Source of the DNA: Manis javanica
Taxonomy: Eukaryota; Chordata; Mammalia; Pholidota; Manidae
Reading direction: 5' to 3'
Length of the DNA: 64,000 nt
Assembly (NCBI RefSeq): GCF_040802235.1
Contig: NC_133166.1
Coordinates: 2,790,001 to 2,854,000 of the forward strand
Made by a program: the position numbers and the translations under genes. How positions within the stretch are numbered: the stretch's first letter is position 1; the number at the start of each line of letters is the position of its first letter. The notes beneath the pieces are model-generated. The model searched no databases and had not been told where the DNA came from. It saw nothing but the letters and a program-made list of their open reading frames with translations. Shown one piece after another: positions 1 through 10,779 of this stretch.

Positions 1-606
1 GGACCGTGGGCCCAGTCTAGTTCTGGCTTCAGTATGGATATACTAAGACCCACCCAAAACATACATTCATTGAAACTTTGGTTAAGTATGCTTTGAAGAG
101 GCAAGGTATTTTGAAGTGCTTGTTTCAGTACAGCTACTATGACCTATTTCTTGTTACTCAAAATCTTTTTCAGTATGTCAAGAGACCTATCTGTATTTTA
201 TGTCATCTTTTTAAAATGTGTAAGTAATTTGTAAAACTAATATCTAAACCTAAACCATAGACCTTACCTTATTCACATGATTGTCTCTGTTTAAAATGGC
301 AAGGCGTAAAAAGACACTCTGAACTGTTGGGGATCAGTTAGTTTACCCATCACAAAATCTATTGCTGTTCATTGTAAATTTTACAGTTTTGTTATTAATA
401 ACTTGTCCACATTTGCCACACCTCGTGTTTTCTGTCTATTGAATAACTTCTTCTAATGATCTTCCAATCATACCTCCCTCTTTTGTGGAAAAAGGACTTG
501 GCTGTTGTTACTATATATGAATTTCTAATGGGGACCCATCTAAAAAGGCCAAGTGGAAAGAACATAAATGAGCATTATAAGGGTGCAGAGTGAGTGACCC
601 CCAAGA
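1..606. other. Unassigned left segment of unit 1
   Basis: Repeated at about 12221-12826, 24481-25158 and 34988-35668. No open frame, tRNA or repeat family that I can name. Units 1 and 2 form one pair and units 3 and 4 the other; the latter share a short insertion near 24815-24890 and 35320-35395. Confidence 0.5.
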
Positions 607-1138
607 TGTGTCATTTTGGCACGCAGATTATTTTGAGCTGGAAACCATCAAGGCCCAATAGACTGAAGAAGATACTTTGACCCCCTCCCCCCAACCCACA
701 ACTGCACAAAGAGGCTGTGGATGGAGGACCTGCCCCTGGAGGACAGGCTCCACCACAGACAACTATACTATAGTGTGAACTAGGGGTAAGAGGCAGGAGG
801 GAAAGTGACAAAGCCATTGTTTAAAATTTCCCTCTGTGTGCCAGTCTTTATGTGGCCAGTAAATTTTTCTTTTTAATCAAGCATTTATTCTTTCATCTTC
901 TTATAAATTACTTCCCATTTCCTTTGAATTCTCAGACTGCTATCCCTTTCTCCATAGTCCAGGATGACATGAATACCACATTCTCCCTAAATGTCTTTGA
1001 ACTCATGTGTAGGGCTTTCCCTTACATCTATAATTAAACTTTGATTTTTTTCCCCTTTTTATCTGCCTCAGATCAATTTGATTCTTAGACCAGCAAAAAG
1101 AACCTTGAAAGGTAGAGAAAACTTTTTCCTCTCTAACA
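607..1138 (+). mobile_element. ERVL-type solo LTR, unit 1
   Basis: A TG...CA-bounded block of about 530 bp found at the same place in all four units, so it predates the duplications. Its 3' part, with an ATTAAA-like signal followed by text ending in a pyrimidine-rich stretch and CTAACA, resembles LTRs of ERVL-class elements. Old fossil; no internal region is attached. The family is assigned by resemblance only. Confidence 0.6.
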
Positions 1139-1147
1139 ATGTCAAGC

Positions 1148-1383
1148 ACTGATAGAGGACTTATTATGTGCAGGCATTTTTCTGAGCATTTTTACATATA
1201 TTAACTGATATGATCCATACAATAACTCTAGGAAGTACAGAGTGTGACTGTATCCACTTGAGGGTTGAGGAAACTGAGGCATGGGTGAACTAACCAAGGT
1301 CACTCAGATAGTGTCAAGATTCAAATAAAGGTATCCTGTCTTTAAAATATATTCTCATAAGTACAATGTCATGCTGTCTCTCC
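1148..1383 (+). repeat. MIR SINE, complete core, unit 1
   Basis: Shows the MIR core hallmarks: the TTATTATGTGCAGGCA-like stretch, the GAGGAAACTGAGGCA motif, the AGGTCACTCAGATAG-like stretch and a terminal ATGCTGTCTCTCC-like end. This ancient mammalian SINE is complete in units 1 and 2 and cut in units 3 and 4, so the difference must be a deletion in the latter. Confidence 0.85.
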
Positions 1384-1999
1384 AATAAGGTTATCCTGAG
1401 TGGACAGGAAGTAGAAATAGAAAGTGGGACAGGAGGGACAAGTAAAAAAAGGATAGGCAAAGATCCTTGTTAAAATAATGACTGAAGCATTGAGTTCATT
1501 TGACAACTAAAGTGGCCTAAATGCACAGCACAGAGCATCAGCAGCTATGTAACAGCTCCGTCCTAGACCTTTTTCTACTCCCCTTTATGGAGACTCTGTT
1601 TTGACTTCCTACTGTCTTAATCTACACTGATTGTTGCACAATGTATTTAAATATTTTTCTACTCCCTTGAGACTCATTTTGTTGAAGTTTCAATCTGATT
1701 CCAGGATTAAAAAATTGCAAATAATTGCCTGAGGGAGAGTGGCTTGGATATCTGTTAATTATTCTTGGAATGTCCCTTTAGGAAAAGCCAAAAGTATTTA
1801 ATGCCTGACTGTGACTGTAACAGAATAAATAAATTATATAATATCATGAACACTGGGAATTATAGATCTGCTTTTGTCAGGATTCCAGTTACACAATATC
1901 ATTGCATATAGTACAGACACACAAACACATATGCACACATATACATACATATACACATAATGCATGAGTAAACGAAAGAGTGACTTCCTAGAGAGAGAT
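1384..1999. other. Spacer retained in units 1 and 2 only (left part)
   Basis: No gene seen. The stretch up to about 1776 is deleted in units 3 and 4, and the remainder is shared by all units. It contains a short CA/TA-rich patch near 1915-1960. Confidence 0.5.
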
Positions 2000-3185
2000 T
2001 GTATTGCAGTAGGGCAGGGACATGGGACAAGCATCATGATTAACTTTTCCTGCCTATGATGAAAAATGCCAAGATATGAATAGTATAGTAAAACAGGAGA
2101 GACCCCATCTTAAGTCTAAAATTCCATTTTAAAAACCAGGGAGTTAGGAGGTAAGATTCCTAACATAATCTTTAGTAATCAGCCAGTAACCTATCTAAGG
2201 CAGGGGAGGTGATGTTACCTGATGTGTTTCCCAGTGCTTGCGGGAAACCGGTATCTTCGAGAAGAACAAGATCAATTAACTCCTTGTGTTAAGTTTACCC
2301 TGCAGAATTATTTAGAGGACTGACTGTGGATGTTGACACAAAGTCTCTCACAAAAGAGAGACATCATGAGACTACATGTCAAGCCTACACACAACAAACT
2401 TACCTCCTCTTTGCCCCATTTTGGAAAGCCTTAAAAGACAGAATCCTGACCCCTTGCAGGGCCTCCTCTCTGAGGTTGCCTGCACTCTCCTTTCCTCAAG
2501 TGGGTACTTTTTGAATAAAGCCTCTTCACTGCTCAACTTATGGCCTTTTGTCTCTGTGCTCTTACAGTGCAAAGTGTTTTTGTCCGTTATTTCATTCTAT
2601 TTTTCAGATGTAAGCAGAAGTCGTCACGCTGTCTGTTCTACTTCAGACAAGTAGGCAGGAAACTACTGAGAGCTCTGATTTGGGCTTGCAAGTTCCCTTC
2701 ACTTGCGTGACCTGGACAGGACTGCAGCTGCATGATCCTGCTCTTTAGTAGCCTGCCTGAAAATCTCCATTTTTTGCCTTTGGGAATTTGTCAGAACATA
2801 ATCTCACTCATTCAGTGCTCTGGGGCTCCCCCAAATCTTGGGTTGGAAGGGGCTTAGTTCCCATGTTATGCAGATTCAAGAAGACAGTGGACGCCAGGTG
2901 ACACTGACTTTAGGAGTTGGCCAGAGATCTGCCCTATGCTGAGCGGGAGTTCAATACACTTTTTTTCATCTCTGTGCTGTTCCTTGCCCTCTGCTGCCCG
3001 CAAGACGGCTGCCATTCACTGCTACTTTCACTTTAATGAGTTCCTTCCTTACCTACACTTGTCTGACCTGTTTGGGCATTCTTTCTCATCCTGGGTCAAG
3101 AACCCTACCCATTCAGGTTGAGGTTTCACCAAGTGTTTCACCTAGTGCACAGAGAGACCTCCGCAGCTGCAACTGCACAGCAACA
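2000..3185 (+). mobile_element. Long retroviral LTR (ERV1-like), unit 1
   Basis: About 1.19 kb present in units 1 and 2 and absent from the matching site in units 3 and 4 (near 26030 and 36530), so it inserted before units 1 and 2 separated. It has an AATAAA signal near 2514 in a setting typical of gammaretrovirus-like LTRs. Its last 230 bp or so resemble the end of the solo LTR at 4951-5646, suggesting related families. Ends are approximate; no internal genes are attached. Confidence 0.6.
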
Positions 3186-3947
3186 ATACAATCCTGAACA
3201 AGAAAACACGTACTAACTAAGAATATTTTATGGATATGTAATTATAAGTTAATATAAGACAATGTCTCATGACATTGTTTCTGTCAACAGATCAGTGATA
3301 AATGTTTTCTTAATTTAGTCATAAAGTATCTTTCATCTGTTTTTAAGGATTTCTCTTTATCATTGGTTTTCTGAACTTTAATTATGATGCATTTTGATGT
3401 AATTTCCATTCTGCTTACATGGCTTAAAATTATTGTAGCTTCTCATATTTTGAGGAGTATAACTGTTTTTATAATAAGTTTTAATATGAATGCATTTAAT
3501 TCTCCCATGGCAGAGATTGGCAGAACGGATTATTTTTAAAAATCATAATCCACCTATATGCTGTCTGCAAGAGACTTCCTTTGTTTCCACTTCATTCAGA
3601 AAAAACAATGTAAGAAAAAACAACATCAACAAAAAGTTGATTAAAACAACCAGTTTGTTTACTGACATAGAATTTAGCAAGATTTCTCTTGGGGTAAATG
3701 TGAGGTTCTATAGATAAACCAAAAAAAACATTGAATTAAAAGCAAAAAATGTTGGGAAGGGTGTAAAATTTAATTGAGACCTAAAATATGAGGATACATT
3801 TGGCTGAATTTAAGGGAAATAATCTATTTGTGAGCTATAATTAGTTTTTGCACTGGAGCCAAAAATAATGTAATTATATCTATTAGAAATATTACTGTGA
3901 CATTTGCCTTTTTCAGTTTATTAGAACAATATTCCACAAATTGAATA
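3186..3947. other. Downstream flank of OR copy 1
   Basis: AT-rich DNA shared by all units (15407-16170, 26030-26603, 38281-39040). No open frame of note. It would contain the 3' untranslated region of the receptor gene, which reads leftward, but I could not fix a polyadenylation site. Confidence 0.4.
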
Positions 3948-4889
3948 TCAGATATCAAGTTTGCACTGATTCTTAAAGAGCCTGTGGAAAGCTTTTTTTA
4001 CCTCTTTGTTCCTTAAGCTGTAGATCAAGGGGTTAAGCATGGGGATCACCAACGTGTAAAACACGGAGGCCATTTTATCAGTATCAAAGGAGTGAGTGGA
4101 TTTGGGCTGCATGTACATAAATAGTAGAGAACCGTAAAACACAACCACCACCATCAGATGAGAACCACATGTGGAGAAAGCTTTTTTCCTGCCTTCTGCA
4201 GAATGCATTTGAAATATGGCTATTAAAATCAGCACATAGGATGCTAGGATTACCAGGAGAGAAGAGATCAAATTAAATGCTGAAAATACTATGAGCAACA
4301 ATTCTATGTCTTCTGCATTTGAGCAGAGCATAAGTAGCAAGGGAACATCGTCACAGTAGAAATGACTGATGACATTAGTGCCACAGAAAGTCAATGTAAA
4401 AATCTTAATAGTGAACAGTAGAGCCTGGAAGGTACCGTAGAGGTATGGAATGCCTACCAACACGTGGCAGAGTCTCTGGGACATGATGACATTGTAGAGC
4501 AGAGGGTGACAGATGGCCAAATAGCGGTCATAGGCCATAGCGGACAGGATGAAATATTCAGTGATAATGAACATCAGGAAGAAAGCCGACTGCGTGGCAC
4601 ATGCATAGTAGGAGATGGTATTCTGATCCACAATGAAATTTACCAGCATCTCGGGACAAATGACAGTAGAATTACCAAGATCAATGAAAGCCAGGTGTTT
4701 GATGAAAAAATACATAGGTGTGTGGAGGCGGGAGTCCACCTGGGTCAAGACGATCATGCCCAGGTTGCCCACCACCGTGACTGTGTAGATGATGAGGAAG
4801 ACCCCAAAAAGTGGGGCCTGCAGCTCAGGCTGCCTTGTGACCCCCACCAAAATGAACTCAGTCAGCGATGTGAGGTTCTTTTGTTCCAT
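3948..4889 (-). CDS. Olfactory receptor, OR8K5-like, copy 1 (intact)
   Basis: Class II odorant receptor, a G-protein-coupled receptor of olfactory cilia. The 313-residue open frame has the normal family length. Visible hallmarks: N-glycosylation site NLT at 5-7, GN at 41-42 in TM1, LHTPMYFF at 55-62, the extracellular-loop cysteine at 97 and those at 169, 179 and 189, MAYDRYLAIC at 118-127 (Leu instead of the usual Val), SHFYCD at 175-180, KAFSTCGSH at 236-244 and PMLNPLIY at 283-290. It best matches my memory of human OR8K5, notably through the DRNTISYYACA-like and SQRLCHVLVG stretches. The start is the first ATG after a strong splice acceptor 17 nt upstream. It differs from copy 2 at three residues: E80/K, S101/L and K299/N. 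Ligand unknown. Confidence 0.95.
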   Translation of the reverse strand: MEQKNLTSLTEFILVGVTRQPELQAPLFGVFLIIYTVTVVGNLGMIVLTQVDSRLHTPMYFFIKHLAFIDLGNSTVICPEMLVNFIVDQNTISYYACATQSAFFLMFIITEYFILSAMAYDRYLAICHPLLYNVIMSQRLCHVLVGIPYLYGTFQALLFTIKIFTLTFCGTNVISHFYCDDVPLLLMLCSNAEDIELLLIVFSAFNLISSLLVILASYVLILIAIFQMHSAEGRKKAFSTCGSHLMVVVVFYGSLLFMYMQPKSTHSFDTDKMASVFYTLVIPMLNPLIYSLRNKEVKKAFHRLFKNQCKLDI

Positions 4890-4930
4890 TTGGTCCAGGA
4901 GCTCTTCTAGGAGGAGGCAGAGGAGTTGTT
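4890..4930 (-). promoter_or_regulatory. Candidate 3' splice site ahead of OR copy 1
   Basis: Read on the minus strand, a pyrimidine tract ends in CCTCCTCCTAG at about 4907-4908, followed by 17 nt and then the ATG. OR genes usually have a coding exon preceded by an intron and non-coding exon, which fits. A possible branch sequence (TTAAC) lies about 25 nt further upstream. The site is kept in all four copies (about 17131, 27563 and 40000), with a 2 nt change in the leader of copy 2. Confidence 0.6.
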
Positions 4931-4950
4931 AACTAGCTTTCCTGCAGTGC

Positions 4951-5646
4951 TGAGGCAGGTGTGGGTTTAGTCAGAGTAGGGTGAGAGCCTGTGAAGAAGG
5001 GAAACAGGATGGTTGCAGGGCTTCACGGAGAAGCAAAACAGGTTAATTGCTGTGGGGACAATGTAACAGTGTGCAAGGATATTCCTTCAGAAGCTCTGTG
5101 TTAAATATTAAGGAAAGCTAGAGGCGCACAATTTTGTTAGGATAAAAATAACAAATTAGGAATATAGGCCGTCTTCAGGGGGATTGGTTATAGCAAAGGA
5201 CAGCATTCAGGCAACAAGTAGTAAGAAACAGACAACTCAGCTTAACTTAAGATATAAACCCCTAGGCTCAGCCTAGCCAGGGGACCTCTTGTCCCCTCCC
5301 AGCATGCTCCAGGAATTAGGTGTTTTTGCTTTCTCCCTAAATAAAAAGTCTCTCTGTCCTACTTGCCTACCTTGAGCGTTAGTGATGTTCATTCTTTGTC
5401 TTCGTGACCAAGAACCCAGGCATCATCTTTTGGAGGCTCGTCCTGGATGTCTCCACACTCTCAGCCACCGAGAGGGTGGCTGCCATTCCCCACTACTCTC
5501 GCTTTAATGAATGCCTCCCATACCTGTACTCATCCCACCTGTGTGAGAATTCTTTCTTGTCCAGAGTCAAGAACCCTCCCCCATCCGGGTTGAGGAATCA
5601 CCTGGTGTGCACGTAGAGACCTTCCCAGTCACAGCTGCCCAGCAAC
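4951..5646 (+). mobile_element. Solo LTR (ERV1-like) 62 bp upstream of OR copy 1
   Basis: A TG...CA block of about 696 bp with a TATAAA at 5253-5258 and an AATAAA at 5340-5345, so it reads rightward, away from the receptor gene. The unit 4 sequence runs straight across the empty site near 40033. No internal genes are attached. It would lie in the receptor intron just upstream of the splice acceptor. Confidence 0.75.
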
Positions 5647-6889
5647 ATTGTCAGCTGAACAAACTGTATTTGCAGATAGAATGGACATTTTTCTACATAA
5701 TAGGGAATAGATGCATACTTCCCATATCTGATTTGGAAACGAAAATAAATGATAGGATCTTTTACTTCCCAAGAGGAGGTATTCATATGAAGCATATGCA
5801 CTATATGCATATAAACTCCAAATAGTGTCAGTAATATTTGGAACAAATCCATAGATTAAAAAAAAATCATACAGGTATTAATATAGGATTATTAGATTGA
5901 TTTTTCTCTACACAGTGGTATCACAATGTCTCTTTAGTATGCTTCTGTTTTTGTCTGAGAATTCTTGTGGAATTTTGATATTTTACAAAGAGAGGCAGAG
6001 ATAATATGGAGCCATACTATTTTTCATGATTTTAATTTTGATTTTATTGTTGTGGTAAGAATATGAAACATAAGATTTACCCCATTAGATTTTTAAGTGT
6101 ACAACATAGTATGGTTAACTCTAGACAAGATGTCGTATAGCAGATCATGAGATCTTACTCATCTTGCATAAGTGAAACTTCACATCTTTTGATTAGCAAT
6201 TCCCACATGATCCAGCATCCAACTTCTGGATATTTATCAAAAAGAATTGCTACTAACCTCTTAAAGAGATATTAATTCCCTGCCCATTCTTATTTGGAAA
6301 AGGATGTCTCTGTTCAGTTTTGAACATCCTGATGTTCACATTTTAAATACTTCCATTTAGGGCTAAACATCAAAGGAGACAAGATAAAAAAAGTATGCAA
6401 AGGGATGACTGACTTTTTAATCTTTAGACATGGTGATATCAGTTAGGAATGTTTTGAGGTTCAGAGCTTTCTCTATAACTCTTAAAAATAATTTCATTTG
6501 TTTGCAAATCTATTCAATCAGTTTGTAAAGCTTATTGTGGAAAAACAACCAAGTAGGGAAAACAAATTACTAAATCATCTAAAAGCTATGAATAGGAGTG
6601 TTCATATTAAAATTATTTCCTGTTTATAAAATATTGCATGGGGAATACATATCTTAAAATATTCTTTATCAGATATTGCCTTGGACATGTTTATGTAAAA
6701 CATGTTTGTGCTTATATAAAAGAATATTCATCAAATATTACATAGGATATATACTAAAAGTGGTTTGTTAATCTGAAATTCAAACGTAATGGGGTGACCT
6801 ATGGTTCATCTGGAAATCCTTGCTTTAATTAATAGCTTCTATTAGATGAAATCAGTGATGATGTTTCCAGTTATCTCTAGGTTCCCCTT
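5647..6889. repeat. Upstream spacer with old LINE-1 3' pieces, unit 1
   Basis: About 6035-6270 contains two short stretches resembling ancient L1M 3' ends, apparently in opposite orientations. Equivalents lie at about 18240-18500, 28750-29000 and 41915-42160. The rest is AT-rich with no open frame I would call a gene. Confidence 0.55.
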
Positions 6890-7175
6890 CAGTTGCAATA
6901 CTCAAATTCCACTACACCTCTCACAGATCAAGTGGGTCTATGAAGTCTAGTCATAGAATAGTCATAATCTAATGCTCTAAAAATACCATACTACCCCAGA
7001 GAACTCCAGTTAACAAAGGAGATAATGTCTGTTTGTGGTGTTGAGAAAGAATCAACTGTCAGTGACCATAACAGTGTCCATGGTCAGAAGCTCAGAACCA
7101 TAGGAAATGACCAATGTCCAGATGATGATGAGATCAGCAATTCTCATCCACTCACCTTTAATGAGAAACTGGATT
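6890..7175. promoter_or_regulatory. Conserved upstream block, candidate OR promoter region, unit 1
   Basis: By eye this block differs at only about 11 positions in 270 between units 1 and 4, while sequence just outside differs by roughly 10-15% plus indels. It lies 2.0-2.3 kb upstream of the receptor start. It contains several TAAT cores (homeodomain-type), preceded by a TTAATTAAT stretch near 6826, and a CCCCAGAGAA stretch loosely like an O/E (EBF) site. Those are the motif classes known for OR promoters. A small frame of 71 codons inside it does not keep its end across units and is probably not coding. Confidence 0.4.
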
Positions 7176-7617
7176 TTCTTCTCCTAACTTGCTCTTTTGC
7201 TATGAATGGAGAAAATTTATGCCTTTCTTCCCTTTTGTGATGTTCCCTGAAGAGGAGGAAGATGTCCAAATCACCCAAGAGATATATTTTTTATAATGTC
7301 TTACAGTGCCTACTAATTATCCAAGACACCCTGCATATTCTCTAGTGAGAAAATAGATAGAATAGCCAATTCAAGCATAGGAGCAAAACAACATGACTGA
7401 TATATGCAGTTCCATGGAGACCTACATGATGTAAAGATACTCTCACAGAATCAACGATTAAAGTAACCATGGAAAACACTTTTATATAAACTTCATCCCA
7501 GTGAAACTGTACAATTTCAAAAATAATGAAAAAACTAGAAATAACCTTATCATCACACAGAATGTTTTTTAGAATTTATTATTCTTATTATTTATTATTT
7601 ATTATTCATAAAACTTC

Positions 7618-7704
7618 ACTGTCAGTTAAGTATTGGGGAGTCAAACTCAGACATGCATCTACTGTGTGGGAGTCAGTGCCCTGAGCCCTGCATTGCTCAA
7701 GCTG
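7618..7704. mobile_element. Tigger-type DNA transposon remnant, unit 1
   Basis: Matches only the last part of the complete element at 48178-48501, including the inverted terminus (CATTGCTCAAGCTG versus CATTGCTCCAGGGCCAACTG). The left part is gone because the deletion that removed about 5 kb in units 1-3 ends inside it. Same remnant at about 19815-19904 and 30320-30410. Confidence 0.75.
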
Positions 7705-8093
7705 TAATTGAACTTCTAACTTATATTGGGAAATCTTATTTCTTTCATTAGGACTGCACTGAAAACTGTGGATAACATATAATATTCCCTTGAGAAATGT
7801 TATTCACTTGGTGTTCTAAACAGATGATTCGGAGAGTTAGATGGGACCTCTAAGTAATTCAACTTCTGCAGTGAAGAAAGTCTTCTATAACCTGCATTTG
7901 GATATAATGGCTGCTGGTCACACATGGCTATTGACCACTTGAATTGGAAATAGTTCCTAAGGATTGAAATTTAATTTTACTTAGTTATAATTTATTCTTA
8001 AATATTCCATCACTGCTGCATTGGAGAGCCCAGATGTGATGGATGGATGTCATTTTCAATTTTGAAATATCTAGACTAAACATGATTGGAAGG
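7705..8093. other. Right tail of unit 1
   Basis: Shared with 19905-20286, 30411-30795 and the more diverged 48502-48906. No gene seen. Confidence 0.6.
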
Positions 8094-10205
8094 TGTAACT
8101 CCCAGGGGGGGAAGTATTTTCCCAGCCCAGGGCACAAACCTTTGAACCGGTATCAGTGAAAGAGAGAAATAAAGTGGGAGAAACCCGTTTATTACCCACA
8201 AGCAGTCATCCACTTGTGCTCACCTGTCTCTCTTGTAACCTGGCTGCAGAAAAAACAGTACCCAAGTTCCTGATATGCCCTCTCCCCCCCTTGTAATTAT
8301 CTATTGATATGGCAATGCACTAAGGCCAGGTGGGAGATTCTGGAAATATTGCAATTTTACCCAGAGCCTACCACTCCAGAAATCTTGCCTCACAATATAC
8401 TCATTCCTGTGTGAGAAAACTGGAGCACTACAACCAGACTCACAGCGTACAATAGCAACAGTAGTGAAACCATGATATTCCTCAAGCCGGAGGATTCATC
8501 TAAACTCAGAGTCCATTGCAGATTAAGTCCATTGCACGCCCATCTCACAGGTGCGAGTAGCTGAATGTATAGGGAGCTCAGAGCAGCCATCATGTGGCAG
8601 CTGCAGCCAGGGGGAGAGTCCAGGCCACAGGGACTATAGGAGAAAATAACATTAAGGGTGATAAGATACATGTTTTAATGACACCAGAACAGGCCAATCT
8701 TTTCCATCAGGTAGGATGCATGTGAGAGAGTGGTCCTGTGAAAGGAAAGTGGCAGGAATGGGATCTCGTCCTGGTCTAGTCTAGCAGACTTTCTGCTCCC
8801 TCCCTTTTGGAGTTACAGATGGGTCAATGTGGGGCTATGGCACGTATACGCAATGGCCATAAAGATAAAACAAAACTTCTCCCAAAGGATGCTCTTACCT
8901 CCTGGACATTTTGAGGACACTGCCATGATCTTTGGGGGCCACTCGGCTCTTATTCCAAGAACACACACAAGGTCTGCTTCCAGGCCTTTTCCCCAAGGAG
9001 CCAGAAGGGCCAGCTATTGCAAATCCTTGTGTCAAAATGCCCAGGGCCACATCCACTCAATAGAGTCCCCAGTGTTTAATGCCGTTGGAGCTGGCAGCAG
9101 ATTGTTACTCTGATGACCATATCCTGGCTTCAGTAACACCTCCTTCGTTTGCACATTCAGCTGTACAGGAGAGGCAGCAATGTGTATTAGCATGTCCATG
9201 GAGACCAAGACTCCTTTTTAGGGGTTCTCATTCAGATGCTGTAGCACTGTCCATAAGTGAACTAACCAGCTCAGAGGACTATTGGTGCCCGCCTTCAGGC
9301 CAGATTTCAACAAACCATTGTGCCTCTCTATCACATCTGCCCAGGAGAGTCACATGGCGTATGAAACTTCTACTTTATTCCCAATTGCTGTACCTGCCCT
9401 TGTAACACATGTCCACTAAAGTGGGTGACTTGATCGCTCTCAATCACCTGTGGCTGGTCATAGGCTCCAAAGTGACAGTCTAGGACCCTTTTAGTGGTTT
9501 GCTGATCTGTATGACATGCAGGAAAAGCAACCGACAGTCCGGTAGGTCTGTCCTCACAAATCATGGCATACTGATACCCTTTAGACATGGGCAGAGGCCC
9601 AATATAGTCTATCTGCCACCTTACAAAGGGGGTATGGCCCCTTTATTGTTGGCCCCTGATGCTGGGTGACACAGTGTAAGTTCCTCTTAAAGCACACCAG
9701 GCACTCCTTCTGGACTCCACTGACTTCCCCAAAAGTCAACAACTGCATCCCATATTGTCTTTTCCCCAACAAGCAACAAATGCTGATGTGATCGTGGGGC
9801 TACATCGGAGGCAGACTTTCCTTCTAGTCAGCGCACCTGGGCCAGTGAGTCTACCTCATCATTCCCTGGGGAAGCCAAAGGCAAATGACTGGTCACATGA
9901 TATGTGGTAACCTATAGGTCTTGCCACAACACTTGCCCACAAAGGGGTTGGTGACCAACAATCCAGTTGGCATGGTACCAGATTGGTAGCCACAGAGTGA
10001 ATCCCAGTACAGTCTAACTGTCAGTGCAGACAACTATTGGGGAACGCTTCTGGGTGATCACAAGTCATAGTGCCCAGAGCTCAGCCCATTGGCTGCTCTT
10101 CCCCTCTCCATCCTCCATCCATATTGTCTCAGTCTTAGGATGGAAAGCCACAGCCCTCCACCTCAGGTACTGAAGGCGAAACCTGATGGTATGTTGGCTT
10201 GGATT
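8094..10205 (-). mobile_element. ERVL-class retroviral fossil (LTR plus pol part), unit 2
   Basis: Reading leftward: a region resembling the RNase H end of pol (about 10190-9900), then an integrase-like region (about 9800-9080), then a probable 3' LTR of about 300 bp (8094-8394, TG...CA, with AATAAA on the minus strand near 8187). The integrase words match the ERVL class (class III), for example VIESDQ, GLLKSGLKV and the LLPAPT-type stretch visible in the unit 4 copy. Incomplete and broken many times; an old fossil copied three times with the array. Confidence 0.75.
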
Positions 10206-10779
10206 TCCTGGCTTCAAGAAACCTTCCAAAGTTCAATCAGAAATTCCTTATGAAAAGTTCAAGCAAAGCACATTTAAAAGAGCCTGATCATTTGCTATTC
10301 TTGCTGCACTTATGTAAATAATCAAGCCAAGTGTTTTGAAGCTTCATATGGTTACCACTAATAAAAATGAGGGTGATTTTTAGAGAGGAAAGAGGTATGT
10401 TTCAGTAGTACAGACTAATTGATATTAGATTCTAATCCTAGTCATTGTGAAACAGACTGGACCCTGACTTCTGATTTCCTCAAAATACCTGGCTATGACT
10501 CTCCAAACATTTCCAAATTCGTCCCATCATTTCACTTGGAGGCTTCCTGCTCCCAGGCCTCATATTCAGCCATGCATACTTCATCTCCTTGCCAAGTTTG
10601 TTCCCTCCAGATCAGAAGATCTGACCCCAGATGTTGCTTGGACAGAGATTTCCACCCACTCCTCATGCTGATAAGGATGTACATCAGCAACCGACAACCT
10701 AGCTGCACCCTCCTTTCGTGTGCTGTTGTCCATCTCAGCCACTGCTAAGACCTCTCCATGACCATGACGACTTTACCTG
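10206..10779. other. Unassigned spacer between the two retroviral fossils, unit 2
   Basis: No family recognised. Repeated at about 22440-23009 and 32970-33554. It may be retroviral interior too degraded to name, or host DNA trapped between the insertions. Confidence 0.35.

Larger units (their letters stand above)
1..8093. repeat. Tandem unit 1 of the OR8K5-like array (left end outside window)
   Basis: The first base matches position 12221 of unit 2, and the match then runs almost unbroken to 8093. Order: unassigned sequence (1-606), ERVL-type LTR, MIR, unassigned sequence, long LTR, OR gene (minus), solo LTR, old LINE-1 pieces, conserved upstream block, Tigger remnant, AT-rich tail. The right edge is where similarity to unit 4 (48906) stops and a retroviral LTR end begins. 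Units 1 and 2 are the closest pair: both carry the long LTR and the complete MIR. Confidence 0.9.

Noticed and set aside
4464-4910. Plus-strand open frame of 148 codons opposite OR copy 1, repeated opposite copies 2 (168 codons), 3 and 4
   Set aside because: It exists because the receptor reading frame leaves the opposite frame open; it has no family resemblance and is preserved only as far as the receptor sequence is.
7025-7240. Small frame of 71 codons present in all four units (also 19236, 29745 and 42896)
   Set aside because: Frame length and C-terminus change among units and no known protein is recognised. The conservation fits a regulatory block better.
8390-8671. 93-codon minus-strand frame with a membrane-like stretch, beside the ERVL LTR
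   Set aside because: It belongs to the degraded retroviral interior and appears in copies of the fossil only; not a host gene.
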